A DNA stretch of 64,000 nt from Phoronis australis (GCA_002633005.1 NMRA01000479.1:255690-319689); one strand, 5' to 3'. Shown: positions 51,011 to 58,832, counted from the stretch's first letter. A program made the numbers and translations. Notes: generated by a model not told the origin, from the sequence alone.

Positions 51011-54000
51011 CATCATCATTAATAATGTAATATTTACAATGATTATCTGGTGTATAATGAATAGTATTCCCTTGTGACGAACAGTTCACAACCAAACAAT
51101 GCTGCATTGAACATGAGTTGAATGCCTGTTAGCACCATTGAGGGAAGTCTTGCACAGAAGGTCCTAAATTTCGAGAACCAGTTTGATGCTGTTTTTCAGC
51201 ACAGAAAACTGGTTCCCAACATGTGACTGCAACCCTGTTAAGTATATCATGCACAGAGTTTCAAAAGTACTTGACAACTTACATCTAAGTTACTAGAGAT
51301 CGGACCTGCCATTCCTCGCCTGACAGATGACCTGGGCCGACTTACTGGCTGCCTGATTGTACTCTCATCTGGTTTGTCAATCAATCCTGTCTTTCCTTCA
51401 CCTAGAATTGTCTCACCCTCAATGTTGTCTTCTATGACTAAATCAATACCAGACTGCTTGGATTGTACCACTGGCTCAGGAGCGGGTGGGGGTGTTGGCT
51501 CTTTGGCTGAAATGAGGATTAGGAAAATAGCATTCTGAATTCAAATAATGCTTTAAATTCTTACTTCTCTGTGTAGTCATTGTCAAAATAAATTTCCTTT
51601 TAGCCAGTGTAAGGATTTTTTAATTTTAATTCATGTCTTTTTTATTGTAATTGTATATCTATGTCGACAAAATAAATCCAAACAATCAAGAAAACTGTCT
51701 AGAAGGTATTTTAAGGATATCTCAAACATTACTAACAATACAATATTTCACACGTCTAGCAAAATACTTCATCCTCATTCTTGGGGAACTTCAAATACGA
51801 AATATATATTGTGTAGCAAGAAAAAAAATTAACAGAACCACCTTGGAACCACACAACTGCGTGGAAATTCGTTCACTACTTATCCAAGGTCAAAGATTAT
51901 GGGGCTGTCACTCAAATCCAATCTCCCACCAGTCACAGAGCGGCTAAGTATATACCCTCAGTCCTTTCATTCGCCGAGTTGCCATAAAATTGAATCAACG
52001 ACATGTACATATGATATAATCATGCCGGGGAAAACAAGGACAAATTGTCGTTTTGATCCTGAGGAAGTTGTGTGTCTGCATGCATACGATCGTTGAGAAT
52101 GAATGCCATGAGTTGCCTCACGCCTCCGTGACTTTGTGTTTACAAGCACAGCAGGTTGCGAAGAGATAAATCCTCTCCCAAATTCGGTAATTTGGGTAAT
52201 TTCAAATTGCGCTGTTTTAATCTCATGCTCACGCCGCGCTTTAACCAGCAACTCGATATCTGTGTCCATCTCATCCTTTGGTTTCTTATCAGTCTCCCAG
52301 CGGGTGGTGCATCTAACAATTGAATGAACTGTTGACCTACTTTAAAGTGGACAAAAATGCACCAACTTGACCCACTTAATATGTTGGTTATGCCTGCATG
52401 GCGTAGTTGGACTCTATGCATTGCTAATCAACTTGGCAGATTAAAAAGTTAGTTTATCTGGTAACTAAGTTCATTATGCACAGCAAATTCAGATAACATT
52501 GCGCGTGGTAATGGACGTGGGTAAGAGGTGTATAGGCTACATTGACCAAAAACAAATTTTCACTGAATAATTAACCAAAGACCTTGAGACTTTCATCTCC
52601 CACAATTTAGTCGGCTTTTTCTTGGCTTTAGCAAATCGACTTCATTTGAACTTAAGAACACGAGTTCTTGAAAACAGCTCGGTGGATTTCACTGAAACTT
52701 TACAAACTTGATAATTTATTCATCAATCTCATAACACTGTTAGCATTTTGGATGTAAGGGCCTAGTGTTTGTGTTATTTAACAAAGATGAATATGACTTC
52801 TATTTTGTACAAATTTACAATACCTTACATTTTGCAATTTGATTTGTCACAGAAACAAAACGAAAAGACTTATCGAAAATTCCTAACAGTTTTGAGGTAA
52901 CTGGTGAAGTTTTCATTTAAAGGGGTTTCATTAAAATCGACTGAAAGATTATTTTGGTACAATGTACCTTTCTTAAAATTGAAATTTTGACTTAAAAAGG
53001 TATAAATGTAATAACAATAAAGGTACATGAAATGTATTTTTATATTCTCTGATCTATTTTCTTTCAGAAAATGTATACTTTTACTAGTTGCCAAAGCCTA
53101 GTTTTTTGATAAACGAGTTGGAATGGAGGCCACTAAATAAGGTTTGAGACAACTTTAGAGGTGTATTTCTTAACGTGATCGGACAAAAGTGGCTACAAAA
53201 CAGTTGCGTGTCAGAGGCATTACTTGAGATATTACATGCACTCCACTTCAATTAGTGTAAACTAGATTAAATTTTGAGCCAAGTGAAAAATTAGAGGCTC
53301 TCAGCAAGCCACCATCTTTGTTGGGGAAATTCGTAATTAGTGAGTCAGTCCAAGTAGACCTGGATCTACGAGGCAGTAATACAAAAAATGAACTATGAAG
53401 TTGAACCGCGCAACACTGCTAACACAATATTAATAGTCAAAGTCCATTGGAAAATGCCAGTTGCTGTGAATCATTAAGATTTGTTTTTTGTGCATGAACT
53501 GGCTGTTTTGAAGGGAAACTGTAAAAACAAGATATTCAACAATTTGGGAAAACGAGATAATTCGTGGATGGAATGAAACAGTCCAGAAAATAGTGTTCAC
53601 GCGAGTTTTTCACGAGATGTCAGGGCAACTTTTCATTTGGGTACATGCAATGAAAGATTGTAAAAAGTTCTAAAAAGACCAGTGACAGGAGGCAGTAGTT
53701 ATGTGCTAACTGCAAAATGATTTTTCAAAGAGAAATTTCTTAACAAAAATACTTTTAAAAGAGAAAGTCCTAAAAGAAAAAGGAATAAAATTAATATAGA
53801 ATGTACCTGGAGGGCAACTAGATGTGTCATGTTCTTCTGTAATTTCTGACCTATAATGTAATATTCAGGTATATTTATACATGTAGCAATAGTCCCACAT
53901 CAAATAGACAAGGTCACAGTGACCTTGAGGTCTGCACAAGTTTGATGCAACCTAGCCACATAACCACCTACAGTGTATTTAAATACCCAATGATGAACAA

Positions 54001-54565
54001 TCCAATTCATCACGAGTTATTGAACAAGTGTGTCACAATTATCCTTATTAGTTTATCATAAAATTCATGCCATTTTACAACACAAGAAGTACTTACTTGC
54101 AACATTTTTAACAAAATAGGGATATACTACTCAACTACATTTGTTACCTTGACCCTTACATCATGTTGGTTCTTATACCACTGGTAATGAGGAGTGTACC
54201 TCGAATAAAGTTAGGAAAATAAAGTTGTGTATTATTTGTCTATTTATTAAATGTTTCACTGTTTCTGCTGAGCAGGTCGTTTAGACTTGTAAAACTGATT
54301 TGAAGGCCAACCGATAAGTAAATATCTAAGAAGCAAAAAATATAAAAACAAACTTTGATTTTTGCTGAGCACTCTTTTTAATATATCGATTAGGGCGTGG
54401 GGATTCTTCAGCCATGTCTCCATCTTGGGCATCTGTCAGTGTTTCCATGTCACCATGCTTATAACTCATTACCAATGGTGTTGAGCCTCGCCAACTTTGA
54501 GTGGCTTTCTCCAAGAAATGCTTCGTCATGAGTTCCAGCATTGTGCGCAGAGGATCTGCTAGATC
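23729..54565 (-). CDS. MINDY4 deubiquitinase (FAM188B), 15 exons, 5' end missing
   Basis: MINDY-family cysteine protease. Characterised members trim Lys48-linked ubiquitin chains, while MINDY4 itself is less studied. Fifteen exons on minus (listed separately) join in phase to 727 codons plus TGA. Residues 1-~70 match the conserved N-terminal segment that follows the LisH-like start of MINDY4 ([18 protein letters not shown]). ~70-370 is a low-complexity linker rich in Ser, Pro and Arg. The catalytic domain runs from ~375 to the end. It has the catalytic Cys in [16 protein letters not shown] (C425), [16 protein letters not shown] near 566, [23 protein letters not shown], then [14 protein letters not shown] whose His (~646) is the presumed catalytic base. 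It ends WNGTDPLL. The vertebrate protein is about 750 residues, so only ~60 N-terminal codons are missing. No frameshift or lost catalytic residue was seen. Confidence 0.95.
24143..24218 (-). CDS. MINDY4 exon n
   Basis: Acceptor GCTTTCAG|AC, donor ACCAA|GTAAGT. Encodes [25 protein letters not shown] in frame with its neighbours. The longer open frame here is out of phase. Confidence 0.93.
24497..24942. repeat. 31-bp minisatellite, 14 copies
   Basis: Fourteen head-to-tail copies of a 31-bp unit with core GTTGAATGCTTACTTGTCAA and variable ATTGT/ATAGT/AATGT ends. It lies in a MINDY4 intron. There are no spacers, so this is not a CRISPR. Confidence 0.97.
25460..25622 (-). mobile_element. tRNA-derived SINE
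   Basis: On minus, the tRNA-like head from ~25,617 has A box TGGCTCAGTGGATGAGAG and B box GGTTGGAGTCC, followed by a tail of about 90 bp. The D-arm-like start GTCGCGATGGCTCAGTGG is well kept. No full tRNA acceptor stem closes it. Confidence 0.65.
25771..25951 (-). CDS. MINDY4 exon m (catalytic His)
   Basis: Acceptor TCCCCGCAG|GTT, donor AGTATAG|GTAAAA. Encodes [20 protein letters not shown] followed by [20 protein letters not shown] and [10 protein letters not shown]. The His of ESHFS is the presumed catalytic base. Confidence 0.97.
26086..26255. repeat. 58-bp tandem repeat, three copies
   Basis: Three direct copies starting GGGCACGTTATATCAGACTA at 26,086, 26,144 and 26,202. The first two are identical over the full unit. 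Confidence 0.93.
26673..26837 (-). CDS. MINDY4 exon l
   Basis: Acceptor CATGGTAG|GATATG, donor TGTCAG|GTAATG, 55 codons. Encodes [20 protein letters not shown], then LDSGGQG, then [18 protein letters not shown]. Confidence 0.97.
27279..27401. mobile_element. near-perfect 123-bp hairpin (foldback MITE)
   Basis: Two arms of about 61 bases pair around a single A at 27,340. The left arm begins TAAGTAAAATCAACTTACTC and the right ends GAGTAAGTTGATTTTACTTA, with only a handful of mismatches. TA at each edge may be a target-site duplication. No coding. RNA from either strand would form a long hairpin. Confidence 0.85.
27466..27722. repeat. 43-bp minisatellite
   Basis: Six diverging copies around AGTTATTGCACTCAGTCGTA ... 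GTATGATAACAC. It directly follows the hairpin element. Confidence 0.9.
28352..29151. mobile_element. 800-bp insertion, probable solo LTR
   Basis: Absent from copy B of the host element. It begins TGTAATATAATAAGG, ends ATATACCACA and is flanked by CTTG on both sides, the TG...CA ends and short duplication expected for a solo LTR. It has a TATA-like TATTTAAAG near 28,638. Two copies of GAGATGGACATATATGTNCAT occur near 28,519 and 28,600. No coding. The family is unknown. Confidence 0.55.
29937..30168 (+). pseudogene. HIRAN-like domain remnant, copy A
   Basis: Reads [11 protein letters not shown] at the start and [19 protein letters not shown] with GLQI at the end, the start and end of the small HIRAN-like domain often seen in invertebrate transposon-linked proteins. 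The middle (expected GHVPR...) is scrambled. HIRAN domains bind DNA ends in HLTF. Here it is probably a protein, or protein part, of the transposon. The frame ends TGA at 30,168. Confidence 0.55.
31826..31889 (-). CDS. MINDY4 exon k
   Basis: Acceptor GTTTTTCAG|A, donor ACTCAG|GTAAGA. Encodes [21 protein letters not shown] with the conserved AHGYCTQ motif. The intron upstream is 9.9 kb. Confidence 0.95.
31973..32312. mobile_element. 340-bp TTAA-flanked MITE
   Basis: TIRs TTAAAGCTGTATATCACG... and ...CACAGTACTGCTTTAA continue inward: the left CTTACTCTCATAA matches the right TTATGAGAGTAA. TTAA at both ends suggests a TTAA target. A related copy is at 15,327. It sits just 5' of MINDY4 exon k. 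Confidence 0.75.
33022..33345. mobile_element. inverted-repeat (foldback) element
   Basis: The left CGAACTTTAAAATCAGCGCATATG pairs with the right CATATGCGCTGATTTCAAAG (each quoted in part), and the left ATTGACATTTCAGTTTATTG pairs with the right CAATAAACCGAAATTTTTATC. The outer CCTGTGAC / GTCACGG also match. The arms are ~100 bp around a ~70-bp centre. The open frames on both strands are a by-product. Confidence 0.65.
33891..34117 (+). pseudogene. THAP-domain remnant 1
   Basis: From ATG at 33,891 the frame reads [20 protein letters not shown] then SF. After a frameshift in a run of eight T (33,954-33,961) it continues [20 protein letters not shown] and YTVNSKYEV. This fits the THAP zinc-binding fold: C-x4-C, FRLP, KW and a C-x2-H region here degraded to HLCVC. 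It is probably from a P-element-like transposon or a dead host paralogue in a MINDY4 intron. Confidence 0.65.
34148..34336 (-). pseudogene. short ORF with [11 protein letters not shown] motif
   Basis: A 62-codon frame convergent with THAP remnant 1 encodes an acidic segment ([14 protein letters not shown]) and [14 protein letters not shown]. Motifs of the form Y-x-F-E-P-E-Y are frequent in P2X7-C-terminal-like invertebrate proteins linked to mobile elements. The similarity is short and may be chance. A stop ends it at 34,148. Confidence 0.35.
34806..34960. repeat. 70-bp GC-rich tandem repeat
   Basis: About 2.2 copies starting CGAGCCACTGGCCGGCGGGA, with embedded CCGGCCGG palindromes. It is strikingly GC-rich against AT-rich surroundings. 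Confidence 0.92.
35759..35876. repeat. 39-bp tandem repeat, three copies
   Basis: Three identical copies of a unit beginning AAATTTTAAATAACGATGTT, ending CACTTCTCTATC. Confidence 0.95.
36045..37466 (+). mobile_element. TTAA-type TIR element, copy 2 (intact length)
   Basis: 1,422 bp flanked by TTAA at 36,045 and 37,463. TIRs are TTAAGGATATTTCCAACCTT and AAGGTTTGAAATAACCTTAA. It contains the uninterrupted TA site (near 37,393-37,410) at which copy 1 carries the HIRAN-like element. No intact ORF, so probably non-autonomous or decayed. Confidence 0.82.
37704..37949. repeat. 49-bp minisatellite, five copies
   Basis: Five almost identical direct copies starting AAGGCATACATGTTAGAATG. Confidence 0.96.
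38085..38818 (+). mobile_element. dispersed repeat with tRNA-like segment, copy 2
   Basis: Matches 9.44-10.06 kb over at least 600 bp, including GTGGTGGTGCAGTGGTAAAG and a B-box-like GTAGTGAGTTCAAGG (~38,500-38,565), and ends ATCCGCCACTG. The left boundary is uncertain; similarity starts near 38,165. It shows what may be missing in the N gap of copy 1. Confidence 0.65.
38819..41477. other. MINDY4 intron, no recognisable gene
   Basis: Several short frames occur, none with domain support. They include 40,890-41,147, which is open but shows no family resemblance. Confidence 0.5.
41478..41800. repeat. CAGACAGAGAGACA-type minisatellite
   Basis: Irregular array of 13-16-bp units such as AGCCAGACAGAGAGACAC. 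It produces open frames in several phases on both strands, which are artefacts of the repeat. Confidence 0.95.
41825..41961 (-). CDS. MINDY4 exon j
   Basis: Acceptor ATTTTCAG|CTGG, donor GACAG|GTAAGT. Encodes [20 protein letters not shown], then [20 protein letters not shown] and SRSIDR. It is flanked on its 3' side by the CAGACAGAGAGACA array. Confidence 0.94.
42010..42140 (-). mobile_element. tRNA-derived SINE
   Basis: On minus, a head with CATTAGCAGAGCATTATGCTG (quoted in part) and B box GGTTCAATTCC, then a tail ending AATAAATACATAAA. Only the 3' half of a tRNA is clear. Confidence 0.6.
43423..44480 (+). repeat. CCACTAG-core tandem array, copy 2
   Basis: Diverged units of ~135-146 bp. 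The most constant part is GCCACTAGGNGGCGC at 43,423 (CCACTAGATGGC), 43,569, 43,712, 43,852, 43,987 and 44,226. Each unit also contains an AAATTTNATNAAAATCC phrase. It is non-coding and lies in the intron downstream of MINDY4 exon i on the transcript. Confidence 0.85.
44658..44721 (-). CDS. MINDY4 exon i
   Basis: Acceptor TTCTTCTAG|T, donor GAAACT|GTAAGT. Encodes [21 protein letters not shown]. The other two frames have stops. Confidence 0.92.
44960..45322 (+). pseudogene. THAP-domain remnant 2, split by a minisatellite
   Basis: The frame from ~44,976 reads [26 protein letters not shown]. Then four ~23-bp repeats follow, and in another frame [20 protein letters not shown] then [11 protein letters not shown] and a donor STL|GTAAGT at 45,321. 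Together they give the THAP C2CH pattern (C-x2-C ... C-x2-H-F). The DNA repeat encodes HKWCRFVH itself. Unit length is not a multiple of three, so its expansion shifts the frame. Confidence 0.65.
45094..45186. repeat. 23-bp minisatellite inside THAP remnant 2
   Basis: Three copies of CACAAATGGTGTCGGTTTGTGCA (quoted: ATGGTGTCGGTTTGTGCA core) and one 22-bp variant starting CCGCATGG. Confidence 0.93.
45427..45794 (-). pseudogene. degenerate ORF convergent with THAP remnant 2
   Basis: An ATG at ~45,794 opens [20 protein letters not shown] and further acidic residues to a TAA near 45,672. Homologous-looking coding then continues in another frame as [40 protein letters not shown] and more, ending at 45,427. 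About 115 codons in two frames. I do not recognise the family. Its place mirrors that of the ORF at 34,148. Confidence 0.4.
46106..46204 (-). CDS. MINDY4 exon h
   Basis: Acceptor GTTTTCAG|A, donor GGCAAT|GTACGC. Encodes [20 protein letters not shown] then [12 protein letters not shown], matching the conserved DILWRAG segment. Reading past the donor meets a stop within six codons, which supports the splice site. Confidence 0.93.
46652..46737 (-). CDS. MINDY4 exon g (catalytic Cys)
   Basis: Acceptor GATAAACATG...CAG|GGTGG, donor AACAA|GTGAGT. Encodes [20 protein letters not shown] with the nucleophile Cys intact, then GVGKEVKNK. Confidence 0.97.
47198..47314 (-). CDS. MINDY4 exon f (start of catalytic domain)
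   Basis: Acceptor TTTCTCCAG|GAG, donor CATAAG|GTGAGA, 39 codons. Encodes ELKTLIFG, then [12 protein letters not shown] and LEYGIIQHK. The Gln of IIQHK corresponds to the oxyanion-hole Gln of the family. Confidence 0.95.
47860..48031 (-). CDS. MINDY4 exon e
   Basis: Acceptor CCTTCAG|A, donor GCTGTG|GTAAGC. Encodes an acidic stretch ([20 protein letters not shown]) then RPIDIHTAV, the segment just before the catalytic domain. It lies at the edge of the CCACTAG array in the upstream intron. Confidence 0.9.
48150..49720 (+). repeat. CCACTAG-core tandem array, copy 3
   Basis: About nine diverged units with phrases like AAAATGGCCACTAGGAGGTG, then a gene-like phrase TCAAGTTTCATTGAAATCC and CTAGATATCATCC. 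Cores occur near 48,162, 48,474, 48,626, 48,869, 49,014, 49,364 and 49,527. Local open frames are by-products. It lies in the intron upstream of exon e. Confidence 0.85.
49057..49315. repeat. 43-bp minisatellite within array 3
   Basis: Six direct, nearly identical copies starting AATTTAATGGTGCCGTGGCA, a secondary amplification of a piece of one larger unit. Confidence 0.95.
49952..50445 (-). CDS. MINDY4 exon d (long linker exon)
   Basis: 494 bases, acceptor ATTACAG|GAACG, donor TGAGAG|GTAAAA. About 165 codons rich in Ser, Arg, Pro and Glu ([20 protein letters not shown] at the start). It is predicted disordered and poorly conserved, but open throughout and in phase on both sides. Confidence 0.85.
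50977..51012. repeat. (TTA)n microsatellite
   Basis: About 12 uninterrupted TTA triplets followed by a few CAT triplets. Confidence 0.95.
51283..51506 (-). CDS. MINDY4 exon c
   Basis: Acceptor CATTTCAG|CC, donor TTAGAT|GTAAGT. Encodes a Pro-rich start ([13 protein letters not shown]) and ends [19 protein letters not shown], which resembles the conserved RGMxGPI segment of the MINDY4 linker. Confidence 0.88.
51711..53157 (+). mobile_element. TTAA-type TIR element, copy 3
   Basis: About 1,447 bp with ends TTAAGGATATCTCAAAC and GGTTTGAGACAACTTTA. Same order of landmarks as copy 2 (for example GGGGAACTTCAAATACGAAATATA and CACGAGTTCT). The TA site is uninterrupted here (TTTTACTAGTTGCCAAAGC). The right TTAA has mutated to TTTA. 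Confidence 0.78.
53158..53806. other. MINDY4 intron, nothing recognised
   Basis: Non-coding, AT-rich, no repeat noticed. Confidence 0.5.
53807..53850 (-). CDS. MINDY4 exon b
   Basis: A 44-base micro-exon, acceptor CATTATAG|G, donor CCAG|GTACAT, encoding [14 protein letters not shown]. It is supported mainly by phase and splice sites. Confidence 0.6.
54354..54565 (-). CDS. MINDY4 exon a (most 5' found)
   Basis: Acceptor TTTGTAG|GATCTA. Encodes [20 protein letters not shown] then a basic tail [15 protein letters not shown]. The donor AAA|GTTTGT is weak but is the only choice found that keeps phase with the next exon. An upstream GTAATGAG near 54,475 looks stronger but gives the wrong phase. 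Confidence 0.75.
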
Positions 54566-55760
54566 CTACAAATATAATGTTCACACATTACAACAAAGAT
54601 ATACGCAAGGATTTGAGCAAAATTCTAATGTCTTCCACACAAAAGTACCACATTTTAATTTGCAACATCTTAATCATAAAGTCCCAACCTGTGTCAATTA
54701 ATGTAACACAAAAAAGACGTGACCTTACGAACAGTACAAGACAAAAGAAATCAGGTAAAATACCGTTTTGCCCCATCATGAGGGCTAGTTCTGTTAACAG
54801 CAAAACTTAGTGCTAATAACTATTAGGGCAGCAAACTTCTAATTATATAATGTCTTAGCACACTTACTAAGTTTCTTGTTGATTCCCCTTCATTTACAGT
54901 GACGATGTAAAACTACTCTGATAATGAATCTGGCTTCCCTTCAGCCGTCATGACAGGAAATTTCAAGTCTTTTTGTCTGAATACTTTTGGTAAGCAATAA
55001 GTTAAAACCACTGCATCGAATAGTATGGGTCTGCTTTTTAGTCCTTTAATTAATTGTAAAAATGAGGACAATTGCCCTCATTAACATTCCACAAGAAAAT
55101 GACGACAATTGCCCTGCTAAATATTTCATAAGAAAATTGCAACCCTGTGAACAAGCCACATGGAAAAGAAACTTTCTGCCAGAACAGGCAAAGCACTAAC
55201 ACTTCCTTTCATAGACTTTGGCTAGTTTTTAAAACAGAAAACATGCAAAAAGTATTCAGACAAAATGATCCAGAATTCTCTATCATAACAGCAGAAGTTG
55301 AATCCATCATCAAGAGTACGCTGTTGCAACCATTCAATGACTTGTCGCAGACATTGTTGATAAAAAACGACGAAATCAATTCCAAGACAATATAAATCGA
55401 TTCTGTGATCTCTCTAAAAACTGAAAATTCATGAGAATGAGGCAATGTCTCCTCAGCTAAACTAAGTGCAAATAATTGTCTAGTCTTGCTACACAGTGAC
55501 TTAAAAAATCACATAGTTACTGTTACTGCAGGCTGTCACGTTATGTTATTCTGATTTACTCGTACGGATACGCGAGTTTCCCGCCTTGTAAGTAGACTTG
55601 TAACTGTGTAGCTCTTGCGCAAGATGTCGCTTTCTCTATTTATTCTCGTGCCGCCTTTTTTCGAATGTAATTCCACAAAATTTTATGGAGGAGAATGTAC
55701 ATATAGTTATTCAAAGAAATTTTGGTTGGTGTAAGTACTCGCGTTTCTTGATATAAACTA
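54566..55760. other. probable MINDY4 upstream intron
   Basis: The missing 5' exon(s) of MINDY4 should lie here or further right. A minus-strand donor-like AACTTA|GTAAGT at ~54,866 follows an open stretch (YIVTVNEGESTRNL), but no matching LisH-like sequence was found, so it is not called. Confidence 0.4.
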
Positions 55761-57195
55761 CCATATTCGCCCTAATAAGCGCCCATGCCCCTAATATGCA
55801 CCCCCCACGCGTTTTCAGACTTTGCTAAAATAAGCACCCAGTCCATGAATGCCGTGTACATGCGAAAAATACCTTATCTACAGTTCTAAAATTCTACAGT
55901 AACGCCATCAATTTATCAACAAGATCCAACAGTCCTGAAAAAATCATTGTGCGCGGAATTTGTAAACCACGAGCCTCATCCCTACGTCAGTATTTAGCCG
56001 TGACTATACACTTCAAACCTCTGCCGTGTTTCAAACAAGTGGTGCTGATCTTGCGAGGGACGTGTCCTATTATTGTCTAGCCTTTCAGAACAGATGCAGC
56101 GTACTTGTCAAAGGGATTGTATTGCATTTAAGTTTCCCGTACACATCTTCTCCCTCAACAGGAATCCAAATTTCTTTGTACATGTGAAAACGAGAAAGAC
56201 TAATAATAACTTGACCTTTGTTAAAAGCACATGGGTCAGGAAGCGCGCGCTACATTCAAGTACCTGTGATCGAAGATAAGTCTTCAGGAACTATCCATTC
56301 ATGAAACAGGTAGCATAGGCAAGAAATGAATACTGGCACTTATATCCGAATGTTTCTGATACCGTAAAAAGCGTTTTTTCGGATGAATTATTGAATTAAT
56401 CGTAATTGGAGTTTTTAAAGTAAAAATGAGCCACTGATAGTGAACACTTCCGCACCCTAACACCCCCGAATCTCCCGAGAAATAACTGTTGGACTGACGC
56501 GCATCCAGTCAACCAACGACTCAATGACATCGGCCTTACCGAGACAGTCTCGAACATTTTTTAGCATATGAGATCAACAAGTGCTTTACTGATTGTGTTA
56601 ATTTCTTTAGTTACAATGCACACATAGATCGTTACATTGCATTTACTCTGGCAAATTAATTCTGATGACACGCACATGCTCACTCATTCACATACGCAGA
56701 CGAACAAATATCACCTAACAACATGTGTGTTTGTCCAGATTTTTCTGGTGTTGCGGAGTACGATCTAGTGCGGATTTGGACTTAATATGCAGTTAATCCT
56801 GACTCCACAGGAACTTGAAAATCTTAGGGACGCTATTTTGAAAACTTACGGAGGACTTCAGATAATATTTGTTGAGTCGAAACTATATTTTTACTCAAGA
56901 ATTCAAGTTGACCTATCGGCAATCGCGTGGTAGCGACGCATCAGTCAGCAAGTTTTCGCACTGGGCTTTTCTGAAAAATGATCATAATTTAACAACAAAG
57001 TTTGATAGCAAAGCAATGCAATTTTGTAGAAACTCTGTCATAGGTTACAGATGCGTCAGACCATAAATTTGATGAATTCTAGCTTACTATTTCACCTGTT
57101 TCGGAGACCGGGCTTCAACCACTTTGGGCTATAATTAGCGCCCCCCCTTCCTGAATTTTTCTAAGCGCCCTAAGCGCTTATCAGGGTTAATACGG
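55761..57195 (-). mobile_element. HIRAN-like TIR transposon, copy B
   Basis: 1,435 bp flanked by TA, with TIRs CCATATTCGCCCTAATAAGC and GCTTATCAGGGTTAATACGG. In reverse complement it is colinear with copy A but lacks the 800-bp insertion. Its ORF is also broken. Confidence 0.82.
55958..56183 (-). pseudogene. HIRAN-like domain remnant, copy B
   Basis: From an ATG at 56,183: [18 protein letters not shown]. After a frame change near a TAG comes IIGHVPRKIS, then [16 protein letters not shown]. This copy keeps the central GHVPR strand that copy A lost, and the two together identify the domain. There are at least two stops, so it is not functional. Confidence 0.55.
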
Positions 57196-57701
57196 TAGTT
57201 TATTTGCATTCATTATTATTAGTTTTCCCCCATTCTGTCAGGTGTATTTAACATTTTGAACGCTTGCTATTAAGGTATGCCCTTAGTGCCCAATGTCATT
57301 TTTACTTGGCGGAATTCTGGGAATTCTGTCAAGTATGTTGGTCTGACACCAAGTTTTTTTGTTCGCTCTCTACAGGTCGCAATTTTCGTCTGATTTTCAC
57401 AAAATTTGTACACAACGTGTAGATTGGAAGTACTGGAACGCTATTGTTTTTGGTCATGATCGGATACAAAATAGCAGACGTGGCGGCCATTTTGTATGCG
57501 ATTTCATAGTCAAATGCTCGTAGAGGCCGCATGTTGCGACGTACAGTGCGGAAAATCGGTACGATTATACTAGTAAGAACACATGTGCTACAATTAAGCA
57601 GAAAATCGTTAACGTCCGGTTAAAGATGGCGGAAATATGGGAAGTGGCGCATGCGCACCCCGAAATATGACCAAAAACGTTTTCTTCTGTAGAGGGCGTA
57701 T
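57196..57701. other. non-coding, GGCGGCCATTTT-containing
   Basis: Open frames here do not resemble a protein. Words like GGCGGCCATTTTG and AAGATGGCGGAAATATGG recur around 57.5-57.7 and 59.3-60.6 kb and may belong to a dispersed repeat or promoter-like sequence. Confidence 0.4.
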
Positions 57702-58094
57702 TTGCCAACCTATTTCTTACTGATTTCTGACATCTTCGCTAGTCATGTGAATGTCATTGTGTTGCTCATAATCTCCACTATCATCATCATCATCGTCGTC
57801 ATCTCCATCGTCGTCTCTTCGGTTAACTTTGCCAAGTGTCGCTCCTCCGAGTGCTGTCGCACTGTTGTCAGTTTACCGGCTATTAAACAAGACTGCAACC
57901 TATTTCTTACTGAATTCTTTGCTAGTCACACGAATGTTATCGTGTTGTTCATAATCTCCGCCTTCATCGTCATGATCGTCGTCGTCGTCCTCCCATCGTC
58001 CTGTTTTCGCGTAATCTCGCCAAGTGTCACTCCTCTGAGCGCTCTCGTCTTGGGTGTTGTCCGGAGAATTGAATTGTTATATACATGTATATAG
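57702..58094 (+). CDS. hypothetical ORF with duplicated hydrophobic segments
   Basis: 130 codons made of two tandem copies of a ~190-bp unit. Unit 1 reads FASHVNVIVLLIISTIIIII and unit 2 FASHTNVIVLFIISAFIVMI, each a likely membrane span of about 25 residues followed by a Cys/Ser-rich or Ser/Pro stretch. The DNA repeats share ACCTATTTCTTACTGA, GCTAGTCA and GCCAAGTGTC. Both copies keep the frame. There is no signal of a known family, no splice context and no promoter. It could be a small membrane protein or a chance frame through a CAT/CGT-rich repeat. Confidence 0.25.
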   Translation: MPTYFLLISDIFASHVNVIVLLIISTIIIIIVVISIVVSSVNFAKCRSSECCRTVVSLPAIKQDCNLFLTEFFASHTNVIVLFIISAFIVMIVVVVLPSSCFRVISPSVTPLSALVLGVVRRIELLYTCI

Positions 58095-58763
58095 ATTATG
58101 TAACATGTAAATTTGAAATTTGAATATTTACATTAATTTTATTAACATATTTGCAAAACACTTGACAAGTTATACAAAACACAATACAGGGACAAAGACT
58201 GGGATGACCGCCGTCATTTAAAGCTTGCGGTCGAGTCGTTGACATCACCTAGTTGCTCACACGTGGTCCACAGCTTCCCAATAAATATTACAGAGTTCCA
58301 TGCACATTATGGCAGATGATAGCTGCCTCCACAGTTAAATGCGCTCACCACAACAACAAAACACTTGCTCAATAGCTTGACGACATATAAACAGTCATTA
58401 GAATGTTCAGCACCAGTGTCTAACTAACAGTTTATCTGTGTTATATATAACAATCTCCACTCACGTCCACACGTAGTCACGGACCAACTTGAAGTGTCCG
58501 GCAACAACTGAACACAGGGTAAAACCCAAACTGACCCCTAACAGGAATAGATTAGGTGCATCCACAATGCAATAACACACATTATTAACATGTCCAGCGT
58601 CCGACCTTAAGAAAACACCCCAGTAGCAATTGGCGAGTTGGGTAAAGTCTCAGCTCCCCATTTCGGATTTGAGGTTGCAAAATGTATAGCACCGCAAACG
58701 TCTGACACGTGTTGCTTGCAGTTCAGCCCATTGTTGTGATGCTTACCCTGCTGCTTGGCGGCG
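58095..58763. other. no recognisable gene
   Basis: Non-coding; nothing supportable seen. Confidence 0.5.
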
Positions 58764-58832
58764 GACCAGGTCTAGTAGGTAAGGACCAGGTCTAGTAGGT
58801 GAGGACCAGGTCTAGTAGGTCAGGACCAAAAA
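58764..58832. repeat. 20-bp tandem repeat, three copies
   Basis: GGACCAGGTCTAGTAGGTNA repeated three times with a partial fourth. Confidence 0.93.

Noticed and set aside
54860-54990. Missing N-terminal exon of MINDY4
   Set aside because: Good donor on minus, but the reading frame has a stop and does not resemble the LisH-like start or the conserved segment before exon a.
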